A DNA stretch of 32,441 nt, taken from the NCBI GenBank assembly GCA_006212115.1, contig PDUK01000059.1, positions 1 through 32,441 on the forward strand. The letters run 5' to 3'. This stretch comes from Thalassolituus sp. (GTDB taxonomy: Bacteria; Pseudomonadota; Gammaproteobacteria; Pseudomonadales; Oceanobacteraceae). The position numbers were made by a program, and so were the translations under genes. Positions 8,895 through 19,039 of the stretch are shown in pieces. The notes beneath the pieces are model-generated. The model did not search any database. It was not told the DNA's origin and saw nothing but the letters and a program-made list of their open reading frames with translations. Numbering within the stretch: the stretch's first letter is position 1; each line of letters starts with the position of its first letter.

Positions 8895-9806
8895 TCAAGG
8901 CATGTCGTCTTCCTCTTCTTCCAGCTCTGGTGGCAACAGATCCTCACGTGAGATCCCAAACGCCAGCAGCAGGTTCGCTGCAATGTAGATGGATGAGTAA
9001 GTACCAACGGCCACACCAATAGTCAGCGCCAGAGCGAAGTTATGGATGATATCACCGCCTAGGAAGAACAAGGCTAACAAAACCAGCAAGGTTGTTAAGG
9101 ACGTCATCAGGGTCCGACCTAGCGTCTGGGTCAGTGATTCATTAATGATCTCGATCGGTGATCCGACCCGCATCATCCGGAAGTTCTCACGAATCCGGTC
9201 CGACACAACAATGGTGTCGTTCAATGAATAACCAATAACAGCCAGCAGCGCTGCCAGAACATTCAGATCGAAGTCCCACTGGAACAGCGCAAACAGTCCG
9301 ATGATGATCACGACATCATGGAACAACGCCATAACCGCGCCCACTGAGAACTTCCACTGGAAGCGGAATGCTACGTAGGCCATCACAACAAACAAGGCAA
9401 CCAGCATGGCTATACCGCCCTGATCACGCAGCTCTTCACCCACACTCGCACCAACGAACTCACTGCGCAGAAGAGTCAGGTCATTGTCAGTCGTATTAGC
9501 TTGCAGAAGATTGAGGACTTCGCTGCCGAGGTCATCACGGAACGATTCCGACATACGTACAAGAACGTCGGTTTCAGAACCAAAGTTCTGCACCACTACG
9601 TCCCGGTATCCAGCATTGTCGAGAATCGACTTCACGCCTTCTAACTCAACAGGCGTCTCATATTCGACTTCCAACAAGGTTCCGCCAGTAAAGTCGAGGC
9701 CAAAGTTAAGGCCTTTCATACCAATCGCGACAACCGACACCAACAACAATGTCAGAGAGATCGCCGTCGACAAGTGACGGAGGCGCATAAAGTTAATGGT
9801 ATTCAT
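8895..9806 (-). CDS. secF: Protein translocase subunit SecF
   Basis: This 303-residue RND-superfamily subunit has TM1 near residues 15-33, a periplasmic domain, then five C-terminal helices. The family motifs GLDFTGGTLLEVEYE (after TM1) and GYSLNDTIVVSDRIREN (TM4) are present. SecDF uses the proton-motive force to complete protein export through SecYEG. The ATG overlaps the secD stop by 4 nt (ATGA), and its ribosome site (GGAGG) lies within the end of secD, indicating translational coupling. It is the last gene of the operon. Confidence 0.98.
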   Translation of the reverse strand: MNTINFMRLRHLSTAISLTLLLVSVVAIGMKGLNFGLDFTGGTLLEVEYETPVELEGVKSILDNAGYRDVVVQNFGSETDVLVRMSESFRDDLGSEVLNLLQANTTDNDLTLLRSEFVGASVGEELRDQGGIAMLVALFVVMAYVAFRFQWKFSVGAVMALFHDVVIIIGLFALFQWDFDLNVLAALLAVIGYSLNDTIVVSDRIRENFRMMRVGSPIEIINESLTQTLGRTLMTSLTTLLVLLALFFLGGDIIHNFALALTIGVAVGTYSSIYIAANLLLAFGISREDLLPPELEEEEDDMP

Positions 9807-11665
9807 ACTTTGCCTCCAATCGACAGACTATCAACACGACGACCGCCGTACACCAAGTTGGTCATGGAGCGCGTCACCATAATGGCTGTAAACATCGACG
9901 TTAAAATACCGAACGACAGTGTCACGGCGAAACCTTTAACAGGACCTGTTCCAACAGCAAACAGGATGACGGCCACGATCAGCGTCGTCAGGTTGGCATC
10001 AAAGATCGTCAGGAAGGCGCGGTCGTATCCCTCATGGATAGCCTGCTGCGGAGAACGACCATTTTTAAGCTCCTCCCGTATTCGGGAGAATATGAGTACG
10101 TTAGCATCAACAGCCATACCAACCGTCAGTACGATACCGGCGATACCCGGTAAGGTCAGCGTAGCGCCAATAATCGACATCAGGGCAACCAGCAGAACAA
10201 GGTTAACCGCCAGCGCGATATTCGCGATAAGGCCAAATACGCGATAGAAGACCAGCATAGCGATCAACACCAGCGCCAGACCGGCCATAACAGAGCGCGA
10301 GCCCATTTCGATATTCTCGGCACCCAGGCTTGGACCTACCGTGCGTTCTTCAACGAACTCCATCGGCGCTGCCAATGCACCAGAGCGCAGTAACAACGCG
10401 AGTTCATTGGCCTCAGCCGACTGCAGACCAGTGATACGGAAGCTGCTTCCGAGGACACTCTGAATGGTTGCCAGTGAGATGATTGATTTCTCAACCACCT
10501 GAATAGTCTTAGCTTGCTCTACCCCATCAACCATCTCGTAAGTGGTCTTAGGTTTACGCTCAACAAACAGCACCGCCATGCGACGTTGGACGGCTTTTTT
10601 GGTCACCTGCGTCATGCGCGCAGCGCCCTTGCTGTCGAGACTGATGTTTACCTGCGGGAAGCTGTTTTCGTCAAAACCGGAGCTGGCGTTGGTCACGCTG
10701 TCGCCCGTTGTAATCACTTTCTTCTCAAGACGAGCGGTACGGTTCTGATTATCACGGAAAGTGTATTCTTCGGTGGCAAAGCGGCTTGCACCCGGATCAG
10801 CTTCCAAACGAAACTCAAGATTTGCTGCCTTACCGAGGATTTTCTTCGCTTCAGCGGTATCCTGAACACCCGGCAACTGCACAACGATGCGGTTGCGACC
10901 CTGACGCTGTACGAGAGGCTCAGCAACACCCAATTCGTTCACACGATTACGCAGGGTCATCAAGTTTTGCTTGAGCGCGTAATCCTCAAAGTCACGGACT
11001 TTCTGCTCAGTCAGCATCAGGATCAGATCAAAGTTGCCCTCAACCTCTTCTTCCTGAGGCAGGAACTCACCCGGATAAGTACGGTTAATAAAGGTTCGTG
11101 CTTCGCTCCGTAACGCATCCTCACGAAAGCTCAGACGAACTTTATCGCCCTCTACCGTCACGCGACGGTATTTGATGTTTTCCTGACGCAGGTTAGTACG
11201 CAGATCTTCGCGATAGTTAGCAATACGACCGGCAACGTATTCATCCATATCCACTTCCATCAGGAAGTGCACACCGCCACTCAGATCCAGACCCAAAGTC
11301 ATTGGGCCTGCACCCAGATTGACCAGCCACTCGGGAGTCGTCGGGGCGAGGTTCAGGGCGACAACAAATTCATCACCTAACTTACGCTGAATGGCAGCCT
11401 TCGCCGCTAACTGTACATCAGCCGACTCGAGCCTTAACAGTGCAGTACTGCCGTTTACTTCCTCACCGAAATAAGAAATGTCAGCGTCATCCAGAGCACG
11501 ACGGACATCACTCAATGTCGCAGCGGACATTTCCGCACCAGCGCGGGAGGGCGTGACCTGAATCGCAGCATCAGGCGGATAGAGGTTGGGAGCGGCGTAA
11601 ATAAACGCCAGAGCAACCACCACAAGTATGAGGAGGTTCTTCCAGAGTGGATATTTATTGAGCAT
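9803..11665 (-). CDS. secD: Protein translocase subunit SecD
   Basis: This 620-residue protein is close to E. coli SecD length. It has TM1 near residues 10-27, a large periplasmic P1 head domain, and five C-terminal helices. Diagnostic sequence includes GLDLSGGVHFLMEVDM, VVQLPGVQDTAEAKKILGKA and the TM4 motif GMAVDANVLIFSRIREEL, which holds the proton-relay Asp. With SecF it drives late export and membrane-protein release. The start has AGGG about 9 nt upstream. It lies 62 bp downstream of yajC, across a terminator-like hairpin. Confidence 0.98.
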   Translation of the reverse strand: MLNKYPLWKNLLILVVVALAFIYAAPNLYPPDAAIQVTPSRAGAEMSAATLSDVRRALDDADISYFGEEVNGSTALLRLESADVQLAAKAAIQRKLGDEFVVALNLAPTTPEWLVNLGAGPMTLGLDLSGGVHFLMEVDMDEYVAGRIANYREDLRTNLRQENIKYRRVTVEGDKVRLSFREDALRSEARTFINRTYPGEFLPQEEEVEGNFDLILMLTEQKVRDFEDYALKQNLMTLRNRVNELGVAEPLVQRQGRNRIVVQLPGVQDTAEAKKILGKAANLEFRLEADPGASRFATEEYTFRDNQNRTARLEKKVITTGDSVTNASSGFDENSFPQVNISLDSKGAARMTQVTKKAVQRRMAVLFVERKPKTTYEMVDGVEQAKTIQVVEKSIISLATIQSVLGSSFRITGLQSAEANELALLLRSGALAAPMEFVEERTVGPSLGAENIEMGSRSVMAGLALVLIAMLVFYRVFGLIANIALAVNLVLLVALMSIIGATLTLPGIAGIVLTVGMAVDANVLIFSRIREELKNGRSPQQAIHEGYDRAFLTIFDANLTTLIVAVILFAVGTGPVKGFAVTLSFGILTSMFTAIMVTRSMTNLVYGGRRVDSLSIGGKV

Positions 11666-11692
11666 ACGACTGCCCTGTTCCTTGAAAATAAG

Positions 11693-11717
11693 AAACGGCC
11701 TCTGAAGGAGGCCGTTT
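11693..11717 (-). terminator. Terminator-like hairpin between yajC and secD
   Basis: A perfect 10-bp stem, AAACGGCCTC/GAGGCCGTTT (11693-11702 with 11708-11717), closes a TGAAG loop. On the minus strand it is followed by CTTATTTTC. It sits 10 nt past the yajC stop and 28 nt before the secD start. The U tract is imperfect, so partial termination or an mRNA-stabilising hairpin is more likely than a complete stop. Confidence 0.7.
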
Positions 11718-11727
11718 GAAAGTTAAA

Positions 11728-12084
11728 TCAGGCTTTGACTTCTTTGATGGTGCCTTTTGGAAGGACCGCCGTTACCGCCACTTTCTGAACCGGGAACTGA
11801 ACGCCGTCAGCTACTTCGATAACAACAAATTCATCAGCGACTTTGGTTACTTTACCCAGCATGCCACCAGCAGTAACAACTTCGTCGTTCTTATCGAGAT
11901 TTTCGATCAGGTTCTTGTGTTCTTTCTGGCGCTTAGCCTGCGGACGCCACAGCATGAAGTAGAAGATTGCAGCGAAACCAAGCAGGAATACCCAGGAAAA
12001 AGCATCACCCATCGCAGGCTGAGGTGCGGCCTCGGCAAAAGCAGTTGCAGGGGCGACAGCGAAGAGTGCCAGTAAAGCTTTCAT
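11728..12084 (-). CDS. yajC: Preprotein translocase subunit YajC
   Basis: This 118-residue small membrane protein starts at ATG 12084 (MKALLALFAVAPATAFA), with GGGAG 9 nt upstream. A longer frame to 12111 lacks a site. A signal-like N-terminus is followed by one strong transmembrane helix (about residues 28-47) ending in FYFMLWRPQAKRQKEH. The conserved YajC core DEVVTAGGMLGKVTKV then follows. YajC associates with SecDF in the holo-translocon. It lies between tgt (46 bp upstream) and secD. Confidence 0.96.
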   Translation of the reverse strand: MKALLALFAVAPATAFAEAAPQPAMGDAFSWVFLLGFAAIFYFMLWRPQAKRQKEHKNLIENLDKNDEVVTAGGMLGKVTKVADEFVVIEVADGVQFPVQKVAVTAVLPKGTIKEVKA

Positions 12085-12129
12085 GAAATTTAACTCCCAA
12101 TGTTCAGGCAAGGCCTGTTTAAAAATCTT

Positions 12130-14348
<2,219 letters not shown>

Positions 14349-14449
14349 TTAACGGACCTGATTTTTGGCGTGCGGAATCGGTGTCGTAAGGCGGACGCAA
14401 GATTACCCGAGAAGGCATCCTAAGTTAAGGAAATACTTAGAAAAAATTG

Positions 14450-14477
14450 TTGACGCAGGAAAAATACTGAGTAATAT
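14450..14477 (+). promoter_or_regulatory. Sigma70 promoter of the tRNA-Leu cluster
   Basis: A -35 TTGACG (14450-14455), a 16-bp spacer and a -10 TAATAT (14472-14477) are followed by a GC-rich discriminator (ACGCGGCC). That discriminator is typical of stringently controlled stable-RNA promoters. The first tRNA begins 26 nt downstream. Confidence 0.8.
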
Positions 14478-14503
14478 ACGCGGCCACTGACCGATACTGA
14501 TAT

Positions 14504-14588
14504 GCCAGAGTGGCGAAATTGGTAGACGCAGGGGATTCAAAATCCCCCGCCTTCGGGTGTGCCGGTTCGAGTCCGGCCTCTGGTACCA
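14504..14588 (+). tRNA. tRNA-Leu(CAA)
   Basis: This 85-nt class II tRNA has CCA encoded. The acceptor stem GCCAGAG pairs with CTCTGGT (one G-T pair). The anticodon stem GGGGA/TCCCC carries the loop TTCAAAA, giving anticodon CAA. There is a long variable arm (CGCCTTCGGGTG region) and T-arm GCCGGTTCGAGTCCGGC. It closely resembles E. coli leuX. It is flanked by complementary sequences that could extend the acceptor stem (see findings). Confidence 0.95.
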
Positions 14589-14649
14589 AACATCAGTACC
14601 AACGGATAGTTCGGTCAGTAGAGATCCTTCTTTTGAGGGTTCTTGATTT

Positions 14650-14736
14650 GCCCAGGTGGTGGAATTGGTAGACACGCTGTGTTCAGGTCGCAGTGAGCTT
14701 ACGCTCGTGGGAGTTCGAGTCTCCCCCTGGGCACCA
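14650..14736 (+). tRNA. tRNA-Leu(CAG), first copy
   Basis: This 87-nt class II tRNA has CCA encoded. The acceptor stem is GCCCAGG/CCTGGGC, the anticodon loop GTTCAGGTC gives CAG, and the variable stem is GAGC/GCTC. Its 3' end (GCACCA) also forms one strand of a perfect 11-bp hairpin with downstream sequence (14731-14741 with 14749-14759). It is probably co-transcribed with the tRNA-Leu genes on either side. Confidence 0.95.
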
Positions 14737-14778
14737 TCAACCTACCGAGTTGATGGTGCGTTAACGATTTAGTCGTTA
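14731..14778 (+). repeat. Hairpins between the two tRNA-Leu(CAG) genes
   Basis: A perfect 11-bp inverted repeat, GCACCATCAAC/GTTGATGGTGC (14731-14741 with 14749-14759), includes the CCA end of the upstream tRNA. A second small hairpin, TAACGA/TCGTTA (14762-14767 with 14773-14778), follows. These are likely precursor processing structures. Confidence 0.7.
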
Positions 14779-14787
14779 CACCCTTTT

Positions 14788-14874
14788 GCCGAAGTGGTGG
14801 AATTGGTAGACACGCTGTGTTCAGGTCGCAGTGGGCGTACGCCCGTGGGAGTTCGAGTCTCCCCTTCGGCACCA
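14788..14874 (+). tRNA. tRNA-Leu(CAG), second copy
   Basis: This 87-nt class II tRNA has CCA encoded and is nearly identical to the preceding tRNA-Leu. It has the same D arm, anticodon arm (CAG) and T arm. The acceptor stem (GCCGAAG/CTTCGGC) and variable stem (GGGC/GCCC) differ by paired changes that preserve pairing. No clear terminator is visible in the 200 nt before the next gene. Confidence 0.95.
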
Positions 14875-15075
14875 TCCCTGTTTTACCCCCCCCTACAAAA
14901 ACTCTAGCCCTGCTGCAAACCAAGCCGTGCGGTGGATACATCCCACAAAGCAATTTCATTCAAACCTGGTCTCGCTACCTGACTTTCCTTTGTTTGGCCT
15001 GATGTTACACGCCTCCAAATATCCTTTCGGGCCATATGGACTATTCTCAAAAAGGAACATAATGGAGAAAACAAC

Positions 15076-16737
15076 ATGGTTTCGAGTGTACGTCAGGCAA
15101 TTATCGCCAGCGCTGCAGGCATCATAGTCGGTGGATTGGCAGGTGGAGTGCTGATTTCAATGGGGATTCCCCCGCTTCTCGCTGTAGTTCTCGCTGTTGT
15201 ACTTGGAACAGGAAGCGCTATTTTTCTCTTGTATAAAACGCTCCTCAATCCCTTGCTGCTGTTCGTTCGCGACCTAATCTCATCAGTCCAGGGAGAACAC
15301 AGTAACGTTCGGGCACAAGCCAGCTGGTTAGAGGAATATGCACGGCACGTAAACGCCTATCTGGAACAAACCCGCAAACTTCAGGAAGATCTCGTTTCCA
15401 ATGGCGGCCATATCGCCATCTCTTCGGCTGAGATCTCCTTCGCCGCCGATAAACTACGCAAACGTATTCACGACGAGGCAAAAGACAGCGAACAAATCGT
15501 TCACAGCACCGACAGTATTGCACTGACAATGAAAGAGATGCTGGACCAAACGAAGAACGCTGCGCAGGCGACCAATGAAGCCATGGATATTAATCGCGCA
15601 GGCAGCGAAGCGATCGCGCGTACTATTCCGCAAATGGAAGAAACCCGAGCACAGGTTCAAAGCAACGCCGACCTGATCGCTAGCCTGGAATCAAAATCGG
15701 AAAACATCAGTAAGGTCACCAGCATCATTAATGATATTGCTGAACAGACTAACCTTCTTGCCTTAAATGCCGCCATTGAAGCCGCACGTGCAGGTGAACA
15801 AGGTCGTGGCTTTGCCGTGGTCGCAGACGAGGTCCGGGCATTGGCAGGAAAGACTTCAGACGCAACGGAACAGATTGGTAAAACGATTCATGAAATTAAT
15901 CATGAAGTAAAACTGGCTGCCGGTAACAGCTCCTCACTCATCAAAGTCATCGATGAAAGTGTCGGCATGACTCGCGAATTGAGCGATCACCTGGCGGAGA
16001 TCAATAAACGAGCCGATAACATCCAGGTTGCCGTCAATGCTCTTGTCGGCAACATGAACAATAACTCAGGGCACATTGAACATATATCGGGAATTATCAG
16101 CCAGACAACGGCTCATTATCAGGAAACAGAAAGCGAAGTATCCTCCATTGCTGATAAATCCTCAGGACTGTCCGACTCCGCCGAGAATATTTATGAATCG
16201 TTTGGCAGTGGTAACCTTGGTGAGCCACACGATACAGTAAGAGGTGAAGCCATGGCTGCCGCCCAGTCGATAGGTCACATCTTTGAAGATGCTATTGCGT
16301 CTGGAGCCATCGCTCAGTCGGCGCTATTCAGCCGTGAATATCGTGAAATTGCCGATACTAATCCAAGAAAATTCTCTACCGACTTCGATGCATTCACTGA
16401 CAGCGTCCTACCTGCGATTCAGGAAGCAATACTGGATCGTCACAGCTTTGTCGCTTACGCCGGTGCAGTCGATGACAATGGTTATTTTCCTACGCACAAC
16501 AAAAAGTTCTCTCAACCGTTAACTGGCAACTTCCAGAAAGACCTTGTGAACAACCGCACCAAACGTATTTTTGACGACAGAACAGGCTCACGTTGCGGCA
16601 GCAACCAGAAGCCCTTCTTACTCCAGACCTACAAACGGGATACAGGAGAAATCATGCATGACCTCTCCGTACCAATTATGGTTAATGGGAAGCACTGGGG
16701 TGGATTTCGAATTGGGTACGCGAGCGTAGTGCACTAA
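15076..16737 (+). CDS. Methyl-accepting chemotaxis protein with C-terminal sensor-like domain
   Basis: This 553-residue protein has two adjacent transmembrane helices (about residues 9-28 and 33-53) with almost no periplasmic loop. A cytoplasmic coiled coil follows, then the MCP signalling hairpin ([20 protein letters not shown] from about residue 223). Its last roughly 160 residues form a separate domain (FVAYAGAVDDNGYFPTHNKK, then KPFLLQTYKRDTGEIMHDLS and HWGGFRIGYA). This looks like a Cache/PAS-type sensor placed after the signalling module, so the stimulus is probably intracellular. GGAG lies 8 nt before the ATG. It follows the tRNA-Leu cluster and ends 2 nt before a hairpin. Confidence 0.93.
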   Translation: MVSSVRQAIIASAAGIIVGGLAGGVLISMGIPPLLAVVLAVVLGTGSAIFLLYKTLLNPLLLFVRDLISSVQGEHSNVRAQASWLEEYARHVNAYLEQTRKLQEDLVSNGGHIAISSAEISFAADKLRKRIHDEAKDSEQIVHSTDSIALTMKEMLDQTKNAAQATNEAMDINRAGSEAIARTIPQMEETRAQVQSNADLIASLESKSENISKVTSIINDIAEQTNLLALNAAIEAARAGEQGRGFAVVADEVRALAGKTSDATEQIGKTIHEINHEVKLAAGNSSSLIKVIDESVGMTRELSDHLAEINKRADNIQVAVNALVGNMNNNSGHIEHISGIISQTTAHYQETESEVSSIADKSSGLSDSAENIYESFGSGNLGEPHDTVRGEAMAAAQSIGHIFEDAIASGAIAQSALFSREYREIADTNPRKFSTDFDAFTDSVLPAIQEAILDRHSFVAYAGAVDDNGYFPTHNKKFSQPLTGNFQKDLVNNRTKRIFDDRTGSRCGSNQKPFLLQTYKRDTGEIMHDLSVPIMVNGKHWGGFRIGYASVVH

Positions 16738-16739
16738 TA

Positions 16740-16779
16740 AAAAAGCTCTGGTAGCGAATCGATAAGAGCGCTACCAGAG
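16740..16779. terminator. Terminator between the chemoreceptor and diguanylate cyclase genes
   Basis: An 11-bp stem, CTCTGGTAGCG/CGCTACCAGAG (16746-16756 with 16769-16779), has a 12-nt loop. On the minus strand it is followed by a run of six T residues, a classic terminator for the diguanylate cyclase gene. On the plus strand the tail is weaker, but it directly follows the chemoreceptor stop. Confidence 0.85.
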
Positions 16780-16855
16780 TCATATTTATTAACCGAAACC
16801 TACGTTCAGATACTCATTATCAACTTGTCGTTAATCCGTATTTTCTATCTTTTCC

Positions 16856-16931
16856 TTCTATCTCCGTCCTTCACTTCTATCTCTATCCTCCCCTTCCATC
16901 CCTGAACTTACCTTCTATCTCTGACCTTATG
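16856..16931. repeat. Four degenerate 19-bp tandem repeats, pyrimidine-rich on the plus strand
   Basis: The core TTCTATCTC or a close variant recurs at 16856, 16875, 16894 and 16913, exactly 19 bp apart. A further out-of-phase TTCTATCT occurs at 16843. The array abuts and slightly overlaps the diguanylate cyclase stop codon (16927-16929). In the mRNA it would be a purine-rich 3' UTR (AGATAGAAGG-type). Confidence 0.8.
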
Positions 16932-18888
16932 CTTCCCACTCAATGACTTGGTTCCGGCCATTTTCTTTTGCTTTGTACAGGGCCTCATCAGCTCGAGATA
17001 ACCAGGTTTCGTGTGAATCGCCCTGCTCTGGCACAGCACAGTAAATTCCGATACTGATGGTCACGCGAAAATCTGGAGCAATACGATCGAGGTTTATAGA
17101 AGCGACTGCCATGCGAATGGCATCGGCAATATTTTTAACTTGATAACAATCAAGACCGGGGAGCACCACTGAGAACTCCTCACCGCCGTAACGCGCCACA
17201 CTGTCACTGTCCGCGATGGTTTCGCTGATGGCGCCGGAAATGCATCTCAGAATTTCATCGCCCGCTTGATGGCCATAGGTATCGTTAACTTGTTTAAAGT
17301 GATCAATATCCAGAAGGAATACGGAAAAATTAGCCGCATCATGTTGAGCCAGGGCAAATTCTCGACTGATATAGTCGTCGAAGAAGCGGCGATTACGTAC
17401 ATTCGTCAGAGCATCTGTGGTACTCATTTTTTCGAGCTGCTGATTAACGTTCTCGAGTTCAATGGTGCGTTCGCGAACGCGTTTTTCGAGGGTTTCAGTC
17501 GCGCGTTTCTGAATATCCAATGCTTTGGTCTGGGCCTCTCTCGCCGCCCGCTCGTGTTCTAAAGCTTTTTCCTGTGCTTTTCGCGCATTCCGCTCCTGAT
17601 CAAGCGCTTCGGTTTGCGCACGACGTGCGAGTTTTTCGTGTTCCAGCGCGCTTATCTGCGCTTCGTAACGTTCTCTTTTTTCCTGATTCAAGCGATCCGC
17701 CAGAGCAAAAGACAACAGAATTACTTCCATTGCCGATCCGATCTGAAGAGCATTCTCGGTAAAAAAGTTACGGGGCACGATATTAAATTTATTCAGTGCG
17801 AGAACGATGCCACCAAGTAAAAAACTGGTCCAGGCAATGGTGTAGTAGCGCGCCGCCATAAAACCTTCGGCCCAGCGCCGTATACCCAGTACGATCGCTC
17901 CAACCATTGCCAGCATGGCAACAACGATAAGTACGCGAATAAGCGTGTGGTAAGCGACGAGATTGCTCATGAATACAATCCCGATACATACGATGATCAG
18001 GAATCCAATCAACCGGTTAAAGAAGGATGGATCTTTGTGAAGGTACAGGAACTTTCGGGTAAAGATACCAGCAAAGATGATCACGCCCGATAACAGCACA
18101 ATAATACTTTGATCATTCCAATGCGTCGCGGAGGGCCACAGGTACTGGAAATTAATCCCCTGCAAACTTCCAAGGAAGCCCGCTGTGCAGGCAACATACA
18201 ACACATAGAAGAGGTAATTCCCCTCTTTGACCGAGAAGAATACGAACAGGTTGTAAAACACCATAATCAGCATGATGCCGTAGTACAGACCCAGCCCCAG
18301 GATTTGATTCTGATCGTGTACGAAGAAGTCGCGCTCATCCCACAGAGTCATTGGGAACTGCATGGAACTGGAAGTTTCTACCCGAAAAACCCACTCCTGA
18401 ACCTCATCCGGATCAACCTCGAACGGAACAAGAAAATGGCGGTGAGGCAAAAGCCGGTCGTCAAACTCGAGCTTGTCCCCCAGACTTGTCAGCTGCCAGT
18501 GCCCCTCATCAGTACGACGATAAAGGTCAATATAATCGATAACGGGGTAAGAAATACTGAGCAGACGGCTAAGGTGGCGCTGACCGCTATTGGTGATTTT
18601 GAACCGAAACCAATATACGGAGTTGGTGTAACCAAATGACAAATCTTCCCGCGCTTGCTGCCAGGCAAGATCGCCGAGTTCATTGATACTCAGATCTCCC
18701 GCAAGGTCTTCGACATACTCAGTAATCACGGCAAGATTTTGCCCAGACTGAGCATTCGCCAAGTCGAGAATACCCTGCTCAGAATCGTAACCCGGCGTGA
18801 ACAGCTCGCGAGCAAATACGTGTTCAACAACCAAGAACTGCAGCATTACAAGCAGTAGCATCGCGATCCGCGGCTTCTGTTCGTTCAT
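16927..18888 (-). CDS. 7TMR-DISM diguanylate cyclase (GGEEF)
   Basis: This 653-residue protein starts at ATG 18888 (MNEQKPRIAMLLLVMLQF), with a purine-rich GAGGGAGAAGG just upstream; an upstream in-frame extension to 19005 is not protein-like. A signal peptide is followed by a periplasmic 7TMR-DISMED2-like domain (about residues 30-170, with NSVYWFRFKITN) and seven helices (7TMR-DISM, about 180-395). A coiled coil of four 14-residue repeats (414-469) leads to a GGDEF domain with active-site GGEEF (about 568-572). It should make c-di-GMP in response to an extracytoplasmic signal. The RxxD inhibitory site five residues before GGEEF reads ADSD, so product inhibition is probably lost. It is divergent from tlpA. 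Confidence 0.93.
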   Translation of the reverse strand: MNEQKPRIAMLLLVMLQFLVVEHVFARELFTPGYDSEQGILDLANAQSGQNLAVITEYVEDLAGDLSINELGDLAWQQAREDLSFGYTNSVYWFRFKITNSGQRHLSRLLSISYPVIDYIDLYRRTDEGHWQLTSLGDKLEFDDRLLPHRHFLVPFEVDPDEVQEWVFRVETSSSMQFPMTLWDERDFFVHDQNQILGLGLYYGIMLIMVFYNLFVFFSVKEGNYLFYVLYVACTAGFLGSLQGINFQYLWPSATHWNDQSIIVLLSGVIIFAGIFTRKFLYLHKDPSFFNRLIGFLIIVCIGIVFMSNLVAYHTLIRVLIVVAMLAMVGAIVLGIRRWAEGFMAARYYTIAWTSFLLGGIVLALNKFNIVPRNFFTENALQIGSAMEVILLSFALADRLNQEKRERYEAQISALEHEKLARRAQTEALDQERNARKAQEKALEHERAAREAQTKALDIQKRATETLEKRVRERTIELENVNQQLEKMSTTDALTNVRNRRFFDDYISREFALAQHDAANFSVFLLDIDHFKQVNDTYGHQAGDEILRCISGAISETIADSDSVARYGGEEFSVVLPGLDCYQVKNIADAIRMAVASINLDRIAPDFRVTISIGIYCAVPEQGDSHETWLSRADEALYKAKENGRNQVIEWEA

Positions 18889-19039
18889 TCCTTCTCCCTC
18901 TGCACATGCTACTACTTTACATAGTGTAGACGAGCTCCTGCGCCTTGCTGTGTCGACAGAACAAATAGCGTCACAGATTGTCAATGTTATCGATAAGCCC
19001 CACAATGATGACCTTTATGCTTTTAAGGGAAACAGAGCA

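Noticed and set aside
8636..9022. 128-residue plus-strand frame across the secF terminator
   Set aside because: It runs through a perfect terminator hairpin and into the antisense of secF.
9774..10247. 157-residue plus-strand frame at the secD/secF junction
   Set aside because: It is the antisense shadow of coupled, conserved genes.
10514..11113. 199-residue plus-strand frame inside secD
   Set aside because: It is antisense to a strongly conserved gene; there is no ribosome site or recognisable motif.
14403..14959. Minus-strand frames across the tRNA-Leu cluster
   Set aside because: They are the common shadow of tRNA-Leu sequences (GRLELPRA-type peptides), not genes.
18797..19039. N-terminal extension of the TlpA-like protein
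   Set aside because: It is antisense to the diguanylate cyclase start and not protein-like; a signal peptide and ribosome site fit the ATG at 19040.
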